Assembly: GCA_021397845.1 (NCBI GenBank)
Contig: JAHSVC010000031.1
Coordinates: 1,488,001 to 1,552,000 of the forward strand
Direction: 5' to 3'
Source: Areca catechu
Taxonomy: Eukaryota; Streptophyta; Magnoliopsida; Arecales; Arecaceae
DNA length: 64,000 nucleotides
The position numbers and the translations under genes were made by a program. Under the pieces are notes generated by a model. The model saw only the letters and a program-made list of their open reading frames with translations, ran no database searches and was not told the origin of the DNA. This document shows positions 1-11,839 of this stretch, in pieces (position 1 is the stretch's first letter; every line of letters starts with the position of its first letter).

Positions 1-2341
1 AAATACTTACTCTTCCATCCTTTGATGGAAGAGGGGAGCTCAAATCGAATGCCCCGAGGGCGAGAAGAGAGGGACCACCACCCCTCCTTGGTGGGGTGGT
101 GTTTCAGGGTGAAAAAGGCCCTGAACAAGGAGAAACAGGCAACAATCCTGTGGAAGTGGCACAGAACGATGAAGCAAAATATCGTTCTGATGGCATTGGG
201 GACCAACTGGGCAGGAACAAGATGGTAGTTGGTCGGGAAGGAGAGAAAGAAAGGATGGACATGAAACCGGAGGCCCCCGACTAAGGTCTCCTCATAGAAG
301 GCAATCCGCCGAGGGCCGCTGGATGTGCCCACTCCCCAGGAGGAGGGACAGAGAGCTGGATGGACTCAGAGATGTTGTAAGCACCCTGGATGGCCACCAG
401 ATCCTTGGCGGAGATCACCAAAGCAATCCCTTCGGGACCTGTAGACCGAGAAGGTTCGGGTTCAGGGATAGAAGCAGGAGCAAGAGTAGAAGAATGGCCA
501 AGCGAGGTAGAGAAGAAGACCCAGGTTCCCTAATGGCTAAAGGACCGTGAGAAGTTCTCCTACTAAACTTGTACCATGTCGCCTCCATTTCCCCTTCGGA
601 GGAAGAAGGAGTCCTCGGCTGGGAGGTCCAGCTCGGCGGCTTGGCAGGAGGGATGGAAGTTTGGACCAAAGCAATCCATAGAAGATAAAGGAAGGACGGA
701 GAAGTCCTACGGCGACCCCTAGTCAACAAGAAGGGAGAAAAAGAGGGGCTAACTTGCTAAAATCCTAAGCGAATGATGACAACCGGAGAAGAAGAAGGAG
801 GGGACTGCTAACTGATGCCGAGCATGAAGGATTCGAAAGAGGTAAACTTCAAAAAGTCTTACCCCTCCATTCGAGATAACCTGCACCCGACCGTACCGTT
901 ACGGCTTTCCCAAGAGACTCGCCATGTGTTGCTAATCATGGGGCCAGCACCCCCAATCCGACCGTGGTCGCTCTGACCTCCGTGCCCGCCATAACCACTC
1001 CCTAGACGTGGCCACGTGGTGACCCCGCATAGGCTCGGGGGCCCGCCGAGCGAGATGCCAGTGATATCGATCATTATTGTACCAGATTTCTCCATCTTTC
1101 GACGTCAACACCGCACTTACTCCCTTCGCCCCGAGCACCACGCGCGACAATGGGCCTCGAGATTATGGGGCAAATGAGTTGACCGTATCGCTGATGTGAG
1201 GCAGGATCTTGATGTGGAGCCCTCATCGGATGTCGCGCTGGATTCCCATCATGTGCCCCTTCACCGGGCTGAGCTCCCTAAGAGCATGGGGTCGCCCGTC
1301 GAAGCCAGGCTCCGTCCTCCCCAGGTCGGGATGCCTAGGTCAGAGCTGAGCTCAAACCCCACCAGAGACAGACTTTTTGAGCTCGAGGTCGGGCCCCGTG
1401 GCCCGGAGTTGAGCTCAAGCTTCCTCCGCCACGTGGAGCCCCTTCGAGGCAGGGTCCCCTAGGCTGGGCGCATCTCGCCTACCTCTGCCAGCCCAAGCCA
1501 ACTCAAAGCTGGGCCCCAATGGCCCGGAGTAGAGCTCGGCCCTCCTTCGCGTAGCCAAGTGGCCTTGAGGCGGATCAACTGGAAGCGGGCCCCATCTTTC
1601 CAGCTCAGCCCCCAGCTCAAATCGAGGCACCAACCACCAAGGAAGAAGCACCTTCCCTTCGAGGACAGTGCCGGGCCCCCTGAGGACCGTACGACAGCAC
1701 CTACCACGTTGCCATTAATGCCCATGGTCGTTGTCCACACCAGAAAGAAAGGAAGCTCACATCAAGGCACCATGCACTACCTAACCTGCCGTACGATCGG
1801 AGAAAAGACCCCAGAGGAGAGCGTGGGTCCCGAGACCGGTGGCCACATACCTAATAGAGGCATCCATCTATGGCACGATACCTCGTCATACCTGTCTGAC
1901 AGCATTGGAGACCCCAAGGCAAGCCAAAATAGAAGACTCAGCCAGAGTAAGCAAAAGGGAGGTAACACAACAGCCATTTTTCTCAGCAAGAACAACAATT
2001 TACAACAACAACCACCACAAAGAAAAGAGGAGAGGGAGAGAGGCCAGAGAGGAGGGCAAGACCACCTCAGCCACCACATCTCCCAGCTCACACTCACACT
2101 CTCATACACTCCACTCACTCCTCCTAGCATGGAGCTCATCTAGAGGGGCTCGACCAGGAGGATCTGTTCCCCTGGATCGTCACTGACTTGACTGTTGGAG
2201 TGCCCCCGCCGGAATCTCCGGCCCGGATCACTGACGTTGGCTTTCTTCCAAGTCCTGAGGCACTGGAGGCATCCCAGCAGGCAGACACAGAACACCTGAC
2301 GCCATCAGCAGCTATGGGCCATGACGATCTAGGCGACAACA
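1..2341 (+). mobile_element. 3' end of a Tat-like Ty3/gypsy element, truncated by the window start
   Basis: GC-rich DNA ending in an LTR-like segment (806-2341), then abrupt AT-rich flank. Bases 1-805 would be the internal 3' untranslated part; I recognise no domain there, and the short reading frames overlap on both strands without coding character. The purine run at 786-804 just before position 806 looks like a polypurine tract. The end of the segment has the same layout as the LTR ends of elements A and E: a GACTTGA..GAGTGCCCCCGCCGG block, then a terminus in CAACA. The 5' half lies outside the window, so no target duplication can be tested. Confidence 0.55.
806..2341 (+). repeat. Probable 3' LTR of the truncated Tat-like element
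   Basis: The segment starts TGCTAAC directly after a GGAGGGGAC polypurine tract and ends GCGACAACA before AT-rich DNA. It holds imperfect subrepeats of the type GGGCCCC..TGGCCCGGAGT..GAGCTC at about 1390-1540 and a pyrimidine-rich CTCACACTCACACTCTCATAC region near 2085-2115, typical of the transcribed part of an LTR. No clear TATA box was found. The start could be wrong by some bases because the partner LTR is not visible. Confidence 0.5.
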
Positions 2342-2525
2342 GTTTCATATATAATTTTTTTCCTTTATATAAGAAATATATACTTTTAAGTAATATAGTT
2401 TTATATTGAATGCAATTTTAAAAAAATGTGATTTTTAAAATATGAATAGCTAGAGCGTTTCTTAGTGGCTAGAGTGAAAGCATCTAAAATGTTTGGAAGT
2501 GTCCATTTTTGCTAGAAAGGAAAAG
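2342..2525. other. AT-rich flank between two elements
   Basis: A short AT-rich stretch with no recognised feature. It is the left flank of element A and belongs with the AT-rich DNA resuming at 10922, since the five bases GGTTG are duplicated on the two sides of A. Confidence 0.6.
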
Positions 2526-2530
2526 GGTTG

Positions 2531-3438
2531 TGTTGGGATATCTCGATCCATGTACAAGCCAGCTAACTGGTTCAACCGGCTGAAGACATTTCCTCCAACC
2601 GTAAACTTTGGACCAAGGTATTCGAAAAAAACCAGGCAACCCATGGGCAAGTCAAAACTCTTAATGGGCCTACAGCTCCCGAAGACACGGTCTTTGGGTT
2701 ATGCCGAAGACATAGTCTTCAGCCTATGTTGAAGATCAAGTCCTACGGCCCCTGAAGACAAGGTCCTCAGCCCGAACCGAGGAGTGACCTTCACTGACTC
2801 CTGAAGACACGGTCTTCAGTTTATGTCGAAGACATAGTCTTTGGCCTATGACAAAGATCAAGTCCTCGATCTATACCGAAGACATGATCTCCAATCTATC
2901 TCGAGAATATCCGAGGACGAAGACATTCCCTGATTCAATCACGAAAATCTTTCTAAAAGGAATGTTTAAAGATGGGCCCCTAACCTGTCTCAAGTCTCTA
3001 CAAACACGACAAGCAACATTTATCATCGACTATTTTTGAAATACAATCATGGCGCATAACTCCCGGCAACGCCTCCAGCCTGGCCGCCGGAATCATCTAA
3101 TAGCTACCCATGATTCTAAATCGTGGGAAAGAAATTAATTCCTCCATCGTAACCGCTAGAGGAGGAACGAACCGCAGGCTGGACAACTCCTTATAAATAA
3201 CAGTAAGAGGGAATGCTCGAGGTAAGGTACAAGATACTCCTGAAATCTCGGAGTCTTTCCCTTCTCCATTCAATCCTTAGAATCTTCCCCATTCTATGGC
3301 TGGAGCCTGCCTTTGACTTAGCAATCGAGTGTCCCTCACCGGAGCAACTCCGGCCAGGGATTTGTTTTGTAGGTGAACCAGGGAGCGAGCCTGCGATACA
3401 GTAGCTCCACCTGGTCAAAAAGGGACTCTGCGCCAATA
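2531..3438 (+). repeat. 5' LTR of element A
   Basis: Starts TGTTGGG and ends CCAATA, where AACA would be usual; the 3' LTR ends the same way. TATAAATA at 3192-3199 is the likely promoter box. A GTGTCCC-CACCGG-CAACTCCGG block near 3330-3355 marks the U5 side. Between about 2690 and 2900 the LTR has several short palindromes of the form GAAGACAnnGTCTTC, spaced roughly 35-50 bp apart. Confidence 0.93.
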
Positions 3439-3440
3439 GA

Positions 3441-3459
3441 TTGGTGCACCAGGAGGGGC
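3441..3459 (+). other. Primer binding site of element A
   Basis: TTGGTGCACCAGGAGGGGC lies two bases after the 5' LTR. It resembles the TTGGCGCC..GGGGC primer sites of Tat/Ogre elements rather than the initiator-Met site TGGTATCAGAGC used by the chromodomain elements here. The exact tRNA is not assigned. Confidence 0.7.
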
Positions 3460-3520
3460 TTGTGCAATTCGCATTGTTAAGCTCCACCCCTCTTTGACTA
3501 AGGAGAAGTAAAAATTCTCG

Positions 3521-4910
3521 ATGGCAAGAGGGAAGACTCAGGTTGCCTCAACGAGTCGAAATCATGCTCCAACCCAGAGGGTTGCACCCCCGGTAGAGAA
3601 TGACATCCCCTCCCATAATCATCGTGGGACAGCAAATAATTTGAAGCCTCTTGAACCAGTCACCAACCTCACGCTATGGTTCAGGACTTCCAAAATAGAG
3701 CTTTTCAGGTGGGACATCCGTCGGCCACCTCCAGATATAACTTTCGATCTCGGCGGAAGAGATCCCCTAAGAAGGGTCCACACATCTCTCCCCCTCCTAA
3801 GCCCTCTTTTGAAGGCCAAAGTTCAAGAATGCCTAGGCCCACTGATTCCCCGCAGAAGGGAAATGACCTAGGCAAACTTCCTCACCCTCTTCTAAAGACT
3901 ACCTCCCATAGAGAAGCGTCAAAGTAGGCTCTCCCTGATTACGATGGAAATTCGGCCATCGAATCAGAGATGGCGAAAATGCGGAGTAGAGAGATCACAA
4001 TGATTTGGTAATGTGTGATCTACGCTCGCCCTACATCGACCGTGTCTGGCCAAAGTCATCCCTCGGACTTTAGGGTTCCCTAGATGGAACCCTACGATGG
4101 CACCTCTGATCCTTTTGACCATCTGGGCAGTTTTAATGCCCATATTATGATTCATGGAGCTTCGGATGCGTGTACTACCTCGCGTTCCCAACTACCTTAA
4201 AGAAAGCCGCTCGGGATGGGGTGTACTCGAGCATACCCTAGGTACCATCGATTCCTTCTCCGAATTAGAAAAATTATTGTCTTGCATTTCAGGACTTGTC
4301 GCAAGACCCCCCGAAATATCGGATACACTATTCCTCCTTCATCAGATGAAGGAGAAAGTTTGCGAGATTCATTTCCAATTTAATGCGGCCACACTTGAGA
4401 TCCCCGATCTCAACGAGCATGTGGCCATGTCTGCATTGAAGAAGGGACTTCGCATATCCAGGCTCACCTTTTTTCCTGGATAAGAAGTTCCTCAAAGCTA
4501 TGCTGAGCTCTTATCGAGGGCTCAGAAATATGCCGATGCCGAAGAGCAGGCGACAAACCGATGACTTATCGAAGGGAAGCCCCCTTCAAGAGAAAAATAA
4601 CAGGGGAGAAGGCCCCCCTCCTTCCAACAACAACATGTATGCCGACCGTCGAAGGAGTCCTCCCAGGCCCAGAACATCGAGTGGGAGATTCGACTCTTAT
4701 ACCCCCTCAACCTCCCTCATGAAAAGATTCTCTTGGAGATAGAGAAAGAAACTATCTCTAGCGACCACGTCCTATGAAGGCATCATCTTCTGCAAGGAAC
4801 AGGAATAAATACTGTCGATTCACAGGGACCAAGGCATAATACCAAAGAATGCATCTAACTGAGATGCAATAGAGGATCTCATCAAGAGAGGGTATTTGGG
4901 ACGGTATGTT
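3521..4910 (+). pseudogene. gag: gag of element A (broken)
   Basis: Structural polyprotein that would form the virus-like particle. An open start at 3521 (MARGKTQV) runs 116 codons. The capsid part is recognisable from 4084 in another frame as EPYDGTSDPFDHLGSF, a typical Tat capsid start. Near 4803-4905 there is a degenerate zinc-knuckle-like segment (KYCRF..HRDQG) followed by AIEDLIKRGYLGRYV, the usual end of Tat Gag. Several frameshifts and stops separate these pieces. Confidence 0.85.
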
Positions 4911-5169
4911 GGTCGCCAAGGTTCTCGGTCAGAAGCCACTATCCCCCAATCGACTCCTGAAGAGGCTAAACTGCCAAATCAAAGGCCCACCAATGGAGGC
5001 GTGGGGATGATACATCGACCTGTCAACTGGAGAAGAGACGAAGATGATGTCCCGAAGAACTCAAGGACAACAACGCTATTCTCTTCTCCGACGATGACCT
5101 TGCAGGAGTTTGGCTCCACACACAACGATCCTATTGTAATCTCGGTCATTGTGGCCATTACAGTGTACA

Positions 5170-6960
5170 ACGAATCATAGTTGATAATGGTAGTTCGACC
5201 AATATCTTGATCTATGATGCATTCTCTTGGATGTGTTTGCCTAGAGACAAACTATAGAGGTCCCCCTATACCACTTACCGGCTTTGGAGGTAATCAAGTT
5301 GATGCCGAGGGAGAAATAGTACTGCTTGTAATCCTCGTACCGAACCTCGACCTGCCTGAACATCATTCTAGGATGGCCTGCCTTGAACAGATTCCGGATC
5401 GTAGTGTCATCCTACTACCTCCTGGTGTGCTTTCCCACCAAAAATGGTGTTGAAGAAGTAAGAGGAGACTTGAGAATGGCACGACAATGCCTGATAATCT
5501 AGGACAAACACTCTAATGATCCTACCACTTGGGATCTGCTAGATTCGAGAGACTTGACTATAGATTATGGTGACCTATGGAGAGACTATCTCAGTACCCT
5601 TGACTAAAGAGGACCCCACCAAGGTCGTGCAGATCAGAAGTATGCTTGATGAAAAAACAAGAACGGAGCTGATATGCTTCCTCAGGGATAATACTGATGT
5701 CTTCGCCTGGTCGGCTTCAGACATGCCAGGGATTCCGCTGAAGTGATCACTCATCGGCTGGAAGTTGCCCCTAGGTATAAACCAGTCCAACAAAAGAAAA
5801 GAAACTTGCCCCTGAAAGACAAAAGGCAATAGATGAAGAAGTGAGCAAGCTCTTTAAAGCGTGGTTCATCCGGGAAGCCCACTATCCTGAGTGGTTGGCC
5901 AATGTGATAATGGTAAAGAAAGCTAATGGCAAATGAAGGATTGCTTCGCTACACACAGACCTCAATAAGGCCTACCCAAAGGACGTTTTTCTCTCCCAAA
6001 ATTGACCAATTGGTCGACACCACTGCCGGCCACCAACTGCTATGTTTCATGGACACTTTCTCTGGCTACAATCAGATCCAAATGGATCCCCGAGATGAAG
6101 AGAAGACGGCCTTTATCATCGACAAAGGTCTATATGCAACAAGATGATGCCATTTGGGCTCAAGATGCTAGAGCAACTTTTCAGAGGTTGATTAACAAGG
6201 TGTTCAAGGAGCATTGGGGAAAAACTTGGAGGCCTATTTCGACGACATGATCGTCAAAGCTTTCTTAAAAAAGATCAGATCCAGGACCTGGGAAAATCAT
6301 TCAGCACCCTGCGATGTCATCGAATGAAGCTAAACCTGATGAAGTGCACCTTTGGAGTTACTTCGCGCAAGTTTCTGGGTTTTCTCATTATCAAGCGAGG
6401 GATTAAAGCAAATTCTGAGAAAATTCAGGCCCTCAAAGACATGAGGCATCCATCCTGTAAGAAGGAAGTCTGGCAGCTACAGGAAGGATCGCCTCTTTAA
6501 GCAGGTTTATCTCTTGCTCAGCCGAGAAGTGTCTTCCATTTTTCAAGATACTTCTAGCCTCGAGGCTTTGAGTGGACCGAAGACTGTCGTATTACTTTGA
6601 AGAGTTGAAGAAGTACTTAGAGACCCCGCCTTTACTTTCCAAAGCTCAAGAGGGGGAGGGCTCTATTTATACCTTTCCGCCTCGGACGAAGCAGTCAGTT
6701 CAATCCTCGTCTGAAGAGAAGAAGACGGCTCTCACAAGCTGATCTACTACATCAGCAAAGTTCTGCATGATGCTGAAACAATATATTCGAAAATGCAGAA
6801 GCTGATCTACTCTCTGATAATTACGGCAAAGCAACAGGCCTTACTTCTACGCCCATGCCATCGTGGTGCTGATGATCAACCCCTTACCATTCTCTGATGC
6901 CCTGATATCTCAGGAAGGATAGCCAAGTAGGTTGTGAACTAAGCAAGTTTGACATCAATT
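5170..6960 (+). pseudogene. pol: pol of element A: protease, reverse transcriptase and RNase H (broken)
   Basis: Protease: the active-site strand reads IVDNGSSTNIL near 5177-5205, the DNGSS form seen in Tat elements. Reverse transcriptase: VKKANGK near 5910, LPKIDQLVD near 5996-6022, CFMDTFSGYNQIQMDP near 6043-6090 and the catalytic box as YFDD at 6235-6246, where YVDD is usual. RNase H: LYLSASDEAVSSILV near 6665-6710 and LIYYISKVLHDAE near 6740-6780 in shifting frames. Many indels and stops interrupt it. Order and motifs make the assignment secure; activity is lost. Confidence 0.9.
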
Positions 6961-7083
6961 TCTAGCCCTGATCGGCTATGAAGCCCAAGTACTTTCAGAT
7001 TTCCTGGCTGAGTGCACCTGGAAATCTGAAGATGAAGCACCTCCAGCAGAAGAAAGAAACTCAAAGAATACAGAGTCTGATTG

Positions 7084-7490
7084 TGTGCTCCATGTGGACG
7101 AAGCTTCAAATTCCACTGGATGCGGAGCCGGCCTTATATTGGCTGAACTCAAGGTCACACGGTAGAGTACGCACTCCAGTTCTCCTTCTATGCTTCAAAT
7201 AACCAGGCCGAATACAAAGCCTTGCTTGCAGGACTTCGATCGCCAAGAGTTTAGGTGTTCGAAGGCTCCAGGCTTTTTTGGACTCCCAGTTGGTGGTAAA
7301 TCAAGTTAAAGGAGAATATGAAGCCAGGAACCCCACCATGGTGCGGTACCTAGAAAATGTACAAAACTTATATTCTCAATTGGAATACTTTGAAATCATT
7401 CATGTTCTCCGATCGGAGAACTCCCGGGTAGACGCGTTGTCTCGACTTGCCACTATAACCCCAGAATCCCTTAGTTGCACCTTCGTTGAA
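7084..7490 (+). pseudogene. Second, archaeal-type RNase H (aRNH) of element A
   Basis: After the RT/RNase H there is a second RNase H-like domain: VLHVDEASNSTGCGAGLILAE, NNQAEYKALLAGL, then DSQLVVNQVKGEYEARNP and RSENSRVDALSRLAT (open frame from 7278). A duplicated RNase H in this position is diagnostic of the Tat clade of Ty3/gypsy. The catalytic D, E and D positions are still visible but the frame breaks in the middle. Confidence 0.88.
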
Positions 7491-7689
7491 CACCTTGAAG
7501 CCCCAAGTACAGCTGAAGAAGCTATGGAAGTGCACCAAATTGAGACCGAGCAAAGATGGATGGATCCCATTATCAAGTTCTTAAATGAGGATGTGTTGCC
7601 GGAAGACAAGGTAGAGGCTAAAAGATCTGCTGGATGGCATCTCAATATGTCATCTTAGACGAAGCTCTTTACAAAAGATCATTCTCTCA

Positions 7690-8780
7690 GACCATGCTGA
7701 AATGCTTGGGACCGTCAAATGCTGACTACGCTTTGAGAGAGGTCCACGAGGGGATATGTGGTGATCACTTGTAGGGCAGGTCCTTAGCATATAAAATTAT
7801 ATGTTAAGGATATTATTAGCCCTCCATCCAAAAGGACTCGGTCGACTTCGTGCGAAGATGTGATCATGCCAAGATATGCCATATTCAAGACAACCAGCGA
7901 GTCACTTGACCCAGCTGGTAGCCCCCTGGCCTTTTGCTCAATGGGGATGGATATTCTTGGCCCATTTCTGCCCACATCTGGCCAGAGAAACTTTCTCCTT
8001 ATGGCTATTGACTACTTCACAAAGTGGGTCGAAGCCGAATCACTGGCCCAAATCATGGAAGGCAAGGTTGAGAATTTTATCAAAAACTCTATCATATTTC
8101 AGTTCGAGATTCCACATATAATTACTGACAACGGGAGGCAGTTCGACAATCCGAAGTTTAAAAACTTCTGTGCTCGGTACCATGTGAATCACAGGCTGAC
8201 TTTCATTGCCCACCCACAGTCCAACAGAGTGGCCGAAGTAACTAATCGGACCATTCTTCATGGTCTGAAGACGAGGTTGAACACCGCCAAAGGACTTTGG
8301 GCAGAAGAGCTGACCTTCATTCTCTGGGCATAGAGAACTACCTTGAGGACAGCCACCTGCGAGTCTCCATTCAACTAGAATACGGTACCAAAGTCGTTCT
8401 TCCTATCGAAGTCTCCCTTAAATCTTTAAGAATTGACAACAACGAAGAGATGCCTGAAAACTTCGATCATAGGAGAGTTAACCTGGATTTGTTGCCGAGC
8501 ACCAGGCTTCAGGCAACTAAAAATGGTGACATACCAGCAAAAGGTCACCAAGTATTACAATTCCAGAGTAAAGGAGCAAATCTTCTGCACATGGGACATG
8601 GTGCTGTGAAGGGCAGAAGTATCCAAGCCAACAAAATAGGGTAAGCTTTTCCCCAACTAGGAAGGTCCATACCAAGTCGAAGAAGTCGTACATCCAGGAA
8701 CATATCGACTCAAGACCCTGGATGGTAAAATTCTATCCCGGCCGTGGAATGTACAAAACTTTTGCAAATACTATCAATAA
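7690..8780 (+). pseudogene. pol: Integrase of element A (broken)
   Basis: The zinc-binding end is recognisable as EVHEGICGDH and RRCDHAKIC near 7740-7880, with stops. The catalytic core is almost intact in one frame from 7860 to 8333: MDILGP (first Asp), TDNGRQFDN (second Asp), HPQSNRVAEVTNRT (Glu). The C-terminus continues to KLSPNWEGPYQVEEV and ends ..FCKYYQ with a stop at 8778-8780 after frameshifts. There is no chromodomain, as expected for Tat integrase. Confidence 0.9.
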
Positions 8781-10003
8781 ACAAATCCCTAAATTTTTCA
8801 TGCAAATTTGTCCAACTCTAAACGGCCCGTTGCATCAACTGAATGACAACGGCCTGAATAGCACGATCTAAGGAATCGGCCAATGGCACAAAGGATAGTC
8901 TAATCCGCTCACCTTATCAGTATGTCCGATGAGCACAATGGACGGCCCAATTAGGCTGCCAAGAAGATCAAAGGCACAGGGACGGTTCAAGTAACCTACC
9001 CTACAGAAAACCCGAAGACGTGCCGGGGCGGGCCTAATCAGCCTACCTTACACCAAAGAAGGCACAGGGATGGTTTTTATAGCCTACCCTATGGTAAGTC
9101 CAAAGATGTGTCGGGGCGGGCCTAAACAGCCTACCTTGATCATGACAGGAATGCATAGGGATGGCTTGGACGCCCTACCCTACGGTAAATCCAAAAACAT
9201 GTTAGAGTGAACCTATATCGCTCATCCTGTCAATAGTAAAATACTTGATTGGACGGCCCAGCCGATCTCACATCTCTTTACAGACCCCAAATGTTTTGAA
9301 AAATTTATACCTTCAACATATCACAGTACAACAAGTCACAGAAGAAGTGTAGAAGAAGTGGAAACTTCATTTCATCTTTGAACTTTTACAAAAAAAAAAA
9401 AGCAGAAGGGAGGTTCTACCTGCAAAAAGGATTGATGGCCAAGAACAGAGAAAGCTGAGCCAAAACTAAAAGTGTGAGGTTGAAGAAGCTTCCTTAGCCA
9501 AACCTTGTCTCCTTCTCAAAAAGAGATGAAAAAGCTCCAAGGTAACATCTCGATAAACAGAACCATCGTCATAAACCCGCCACGCCACAGACGCTTAAGG
9601 TAGCCATGCAATCCCAAGCGGCCCTAAGCTAATTTGACGTGGAATAGACCAGAGGTCATAATCCATATGAATCAATGGCCAAGATGAAGCACACTCATCA
9701 TCCAAGGGGTGTGGAGGAACCACGACCGTCGCTCAAATCCCAACCAAATGATTGGTTGAACTGTCACCAGCGAAAAGAGGAGAGACAGTCCCTGGTCCGC
9801 CCACTCCTTTTTCACCTCCCAATCAAGAAATGACAACTGTCCATCGCCTGATTCCCAAATCAACCGGCAATTATGGTAGATGGTCCAATCAGAGATTTCA
9901 TAATCATCAACTATACCATCCCAAAGGAGGAAAACGACAAGCCAGTAATACTCTCACTCTTCAAGACAAATCTTCGCTTCGAAAATTGAGAGTAAGGGGC
10001 AAC
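8781..10003 (+). other. 3' untranslated region of element A with polypurine tract
   Basis: Non-coding region between pol and the 3' LTR. It contains the tandem repeat at 8972-9235, an A-run near 9390-9402, and ends in the purine stretch GAGAGTAAGGGGCAAC at 9988-10003, the likely polypurine primer for plus-strand synthesis. The reading frame starting here at 9752 is a chance frame that runs into the LTR. Confidence 0.75.
8972..9235 (+). repeat. Tandem repeat, about three units of 85-91 bp
   Basis: Units start near 8972, 9060 and 9151. Each has the order GCA(C/T)AGGGA(C/T)GG, then CCTACCCTA, a CCGAAGA or CCAAAGA block and, in the first two, GGGGCGGGCCTAA.CAGCCTACCTT. The third is more diverged. 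Tandem repeats in the 3' untranslated region are a known habit of Tat elements. Confidence 0.8.
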
Positions 10004-10916
10004 TGTTTGGGTATCTCGGTCCAAGTACGAGCTAGACAACCGGTTCACTGGCTGAAGACATTTCCTCCAAACTGTAAACTTCGGACCAAGGTTTCAGAAA
10101 AAACCAAGCAACCCATGGACAAGTCAAAACTCTTAATAGGCCTACAGCACCCGAAGACACGATCTTCGGGTTATGTCGAAGACATAGTCTTCAGCCTATG
10201 TCGAAGATCAAGTCCTACAGCCCCTGAAGACAAGGTCCTCAGCCCAAACCGAGGAGTGACCTTCACTGACTCCAAAGACATGGTATTCAGTTTATGTCGA
10301 AGACATAGTCTTCGGTCTATGACAAAGATCAAGTCCTCGATCTATGCCAAAGGCATGATCTCTGATCTGTCTCGAGAGGATCTGAGGATGAAGACATTCC
10401 CTGATTCAATCATAAAAATCTTCCTAAAATGGAGGTTTCAAGACGGGCCCCTGACCTGTCTCAAGTCTCTACAAACACGACAAGCAATGGTTATCATCGA
10501 CTATTTCTGGAATACAATCATGGTGCATAACTCCAGCGGCAATGCCTCCGACCTGGCCATCAAATCGTCTAATAGCTACCCATGATTCAAAATTGTGGAA
10601 AAAGAAAAACTCTCCCATCATAACCGCTTGAGGAGGAACGGAACCGCAGGCTGGACAACTCTTTATAAATAATGGTAAGAGGGAATGCTCGAGGTAAGGC
10701 ACAAGATACTCCTGAAAATCTCGGAGTCTTTCCCTTCTCCATTCAATCCTCCTCAGAATCTTTCCCATTCTGTGGCTAGAGCCTGCCTCTGACTTAGGCA
10801 TCAGAGTGTCCCCTGCTGAAGCAACTCCAGCCAGGGATTTGTTTTGTAGGTGAACCAGGAAGCGGGCCTGTGATCCAGTAGCTCCACCCGGTCAGAAAAG
10901 GGACTCTACGCCAATA
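10004..10916 (+). repeat. 3' LTR of element A
   Basis: Homologous to 2531-3438 with substitutions and small indels. Starts TGTTTGGG, has TATAAATA at 10674-10681, and ends CCAATA before the GGTTG duplication. It shows the same run of GAAGACA..GTCTTC palindromes. The open frame spanning 9752-10585 over it is not a gene. Confidence 0.93.
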
Positions 10917-11839
10917 GGTTGTTGGATATGCGGGACTAAAAATGAAGTGTGCCATTTTTCCAATTTTTCCTTTTATTTGGGTGTGCTAAGGAAAGATGCA
11001 AATCAATCACTTTCTATATTTTTTTACAAAGCATTGCATGGTGTAGAATTGTAAATGCATAAAAATATGAGTGATCATATTCTCAAGGTAAATCTAATAG
11101 AATCACAATTCTAATGCCCTTTTAAATTAACTATGGTTCTTGTGTTGAAATTTGTTTCCAGCTGAATAACAAAAAAATTATTACATTTTTAAAAATAGTA
11201 TGACTTATTTCACTTAGCAAGATGTGTAAATATGATGCACCAACCTAGTATTGTATAGGATAATTAATAAGCTCATTAGCTTAATGTTTAAAATTTTAAT
11301 GTAAAATATCCCCAAGGAAACTTATAGTGTTTGATTTAATATAGAGGTGAGGATTTTAGTTTTGGGAGTGATCATTTTCTTATATTGACATGATAGCTAA
11401 AATCTAGTTTTGGAGCACTTAATTAATTTATTAGACATCATTTTGTGGTTGCAAATGTTTTTTTGTAATTTGTTGGTAATTAAGTATCATTCCGATTATA
11501 TATGAATTAATGTACAAACTCTTTATTTCCATGGTAGTTTGAATTACTAATTTCATATTTGGTTCTCCATTTATTAGATTAGACTTTTGATTGTTGAAAG
11601 TTAAATATCTCCTCCATTATAGGAGATTATATGCATGTGGTGCAATATTTCATACCATTGTCAAATGGAAACATATAGATTTTTCATTCTCTCATATCTC
11701 ATAAAAAAAATGATTTGCCGTTATGTCTTGCATTCTCATTTGTAGCAATAGTTGCATCATGCAATTGGCTTCAATTCTTTTAGTCATTTTTGTTAACAAA
11801 TATATAGTACTTCCAAGTCTTAGAAGACTAGTAGAAGAG

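Larger units (their letters stand above)
2531..10916 (+). mobile_element. Element A: complete but decayed Tat-type Ty3/gypsy retrotransposon
   Basis: The two LTRs (2531-3438 and 10004-10916) are homologous throughout. The element is flanked by an exact 5-bp duplication GGTTG at 2526-2530 and 10917-10921. The domain order is gag, protease, reverse transcriptase, RNase H, a second archaeal-type RNase H, then integrase. This order and the TTGG..GGGGC primer site fit the Tat lineage of Ty3/gypsy. Every coding domain carries stops or frameshifts, so it cannot move itself. An untranslated 3' region of about 1.2 kb with tandem repeats separates pol from the 3' LTR, also usual for Tat elements. Confidence 0.95.

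Noticed and set aside
1559..2143. A 194-codon open frame at the end of the first LTR
   Set aside because: Low-complexity Gln/His/Ser-rich text over an LTR transcribed region, with an equally long frame on the other strand.
9752..10585. A 277-codon open frame, the longest in the window
   Set aside because: It starts in the 3' untranslated region of element A and runs into the LTR; the corresponding frame in the 5' LTR is broken, and the sequence is full of the LTR palindromes.
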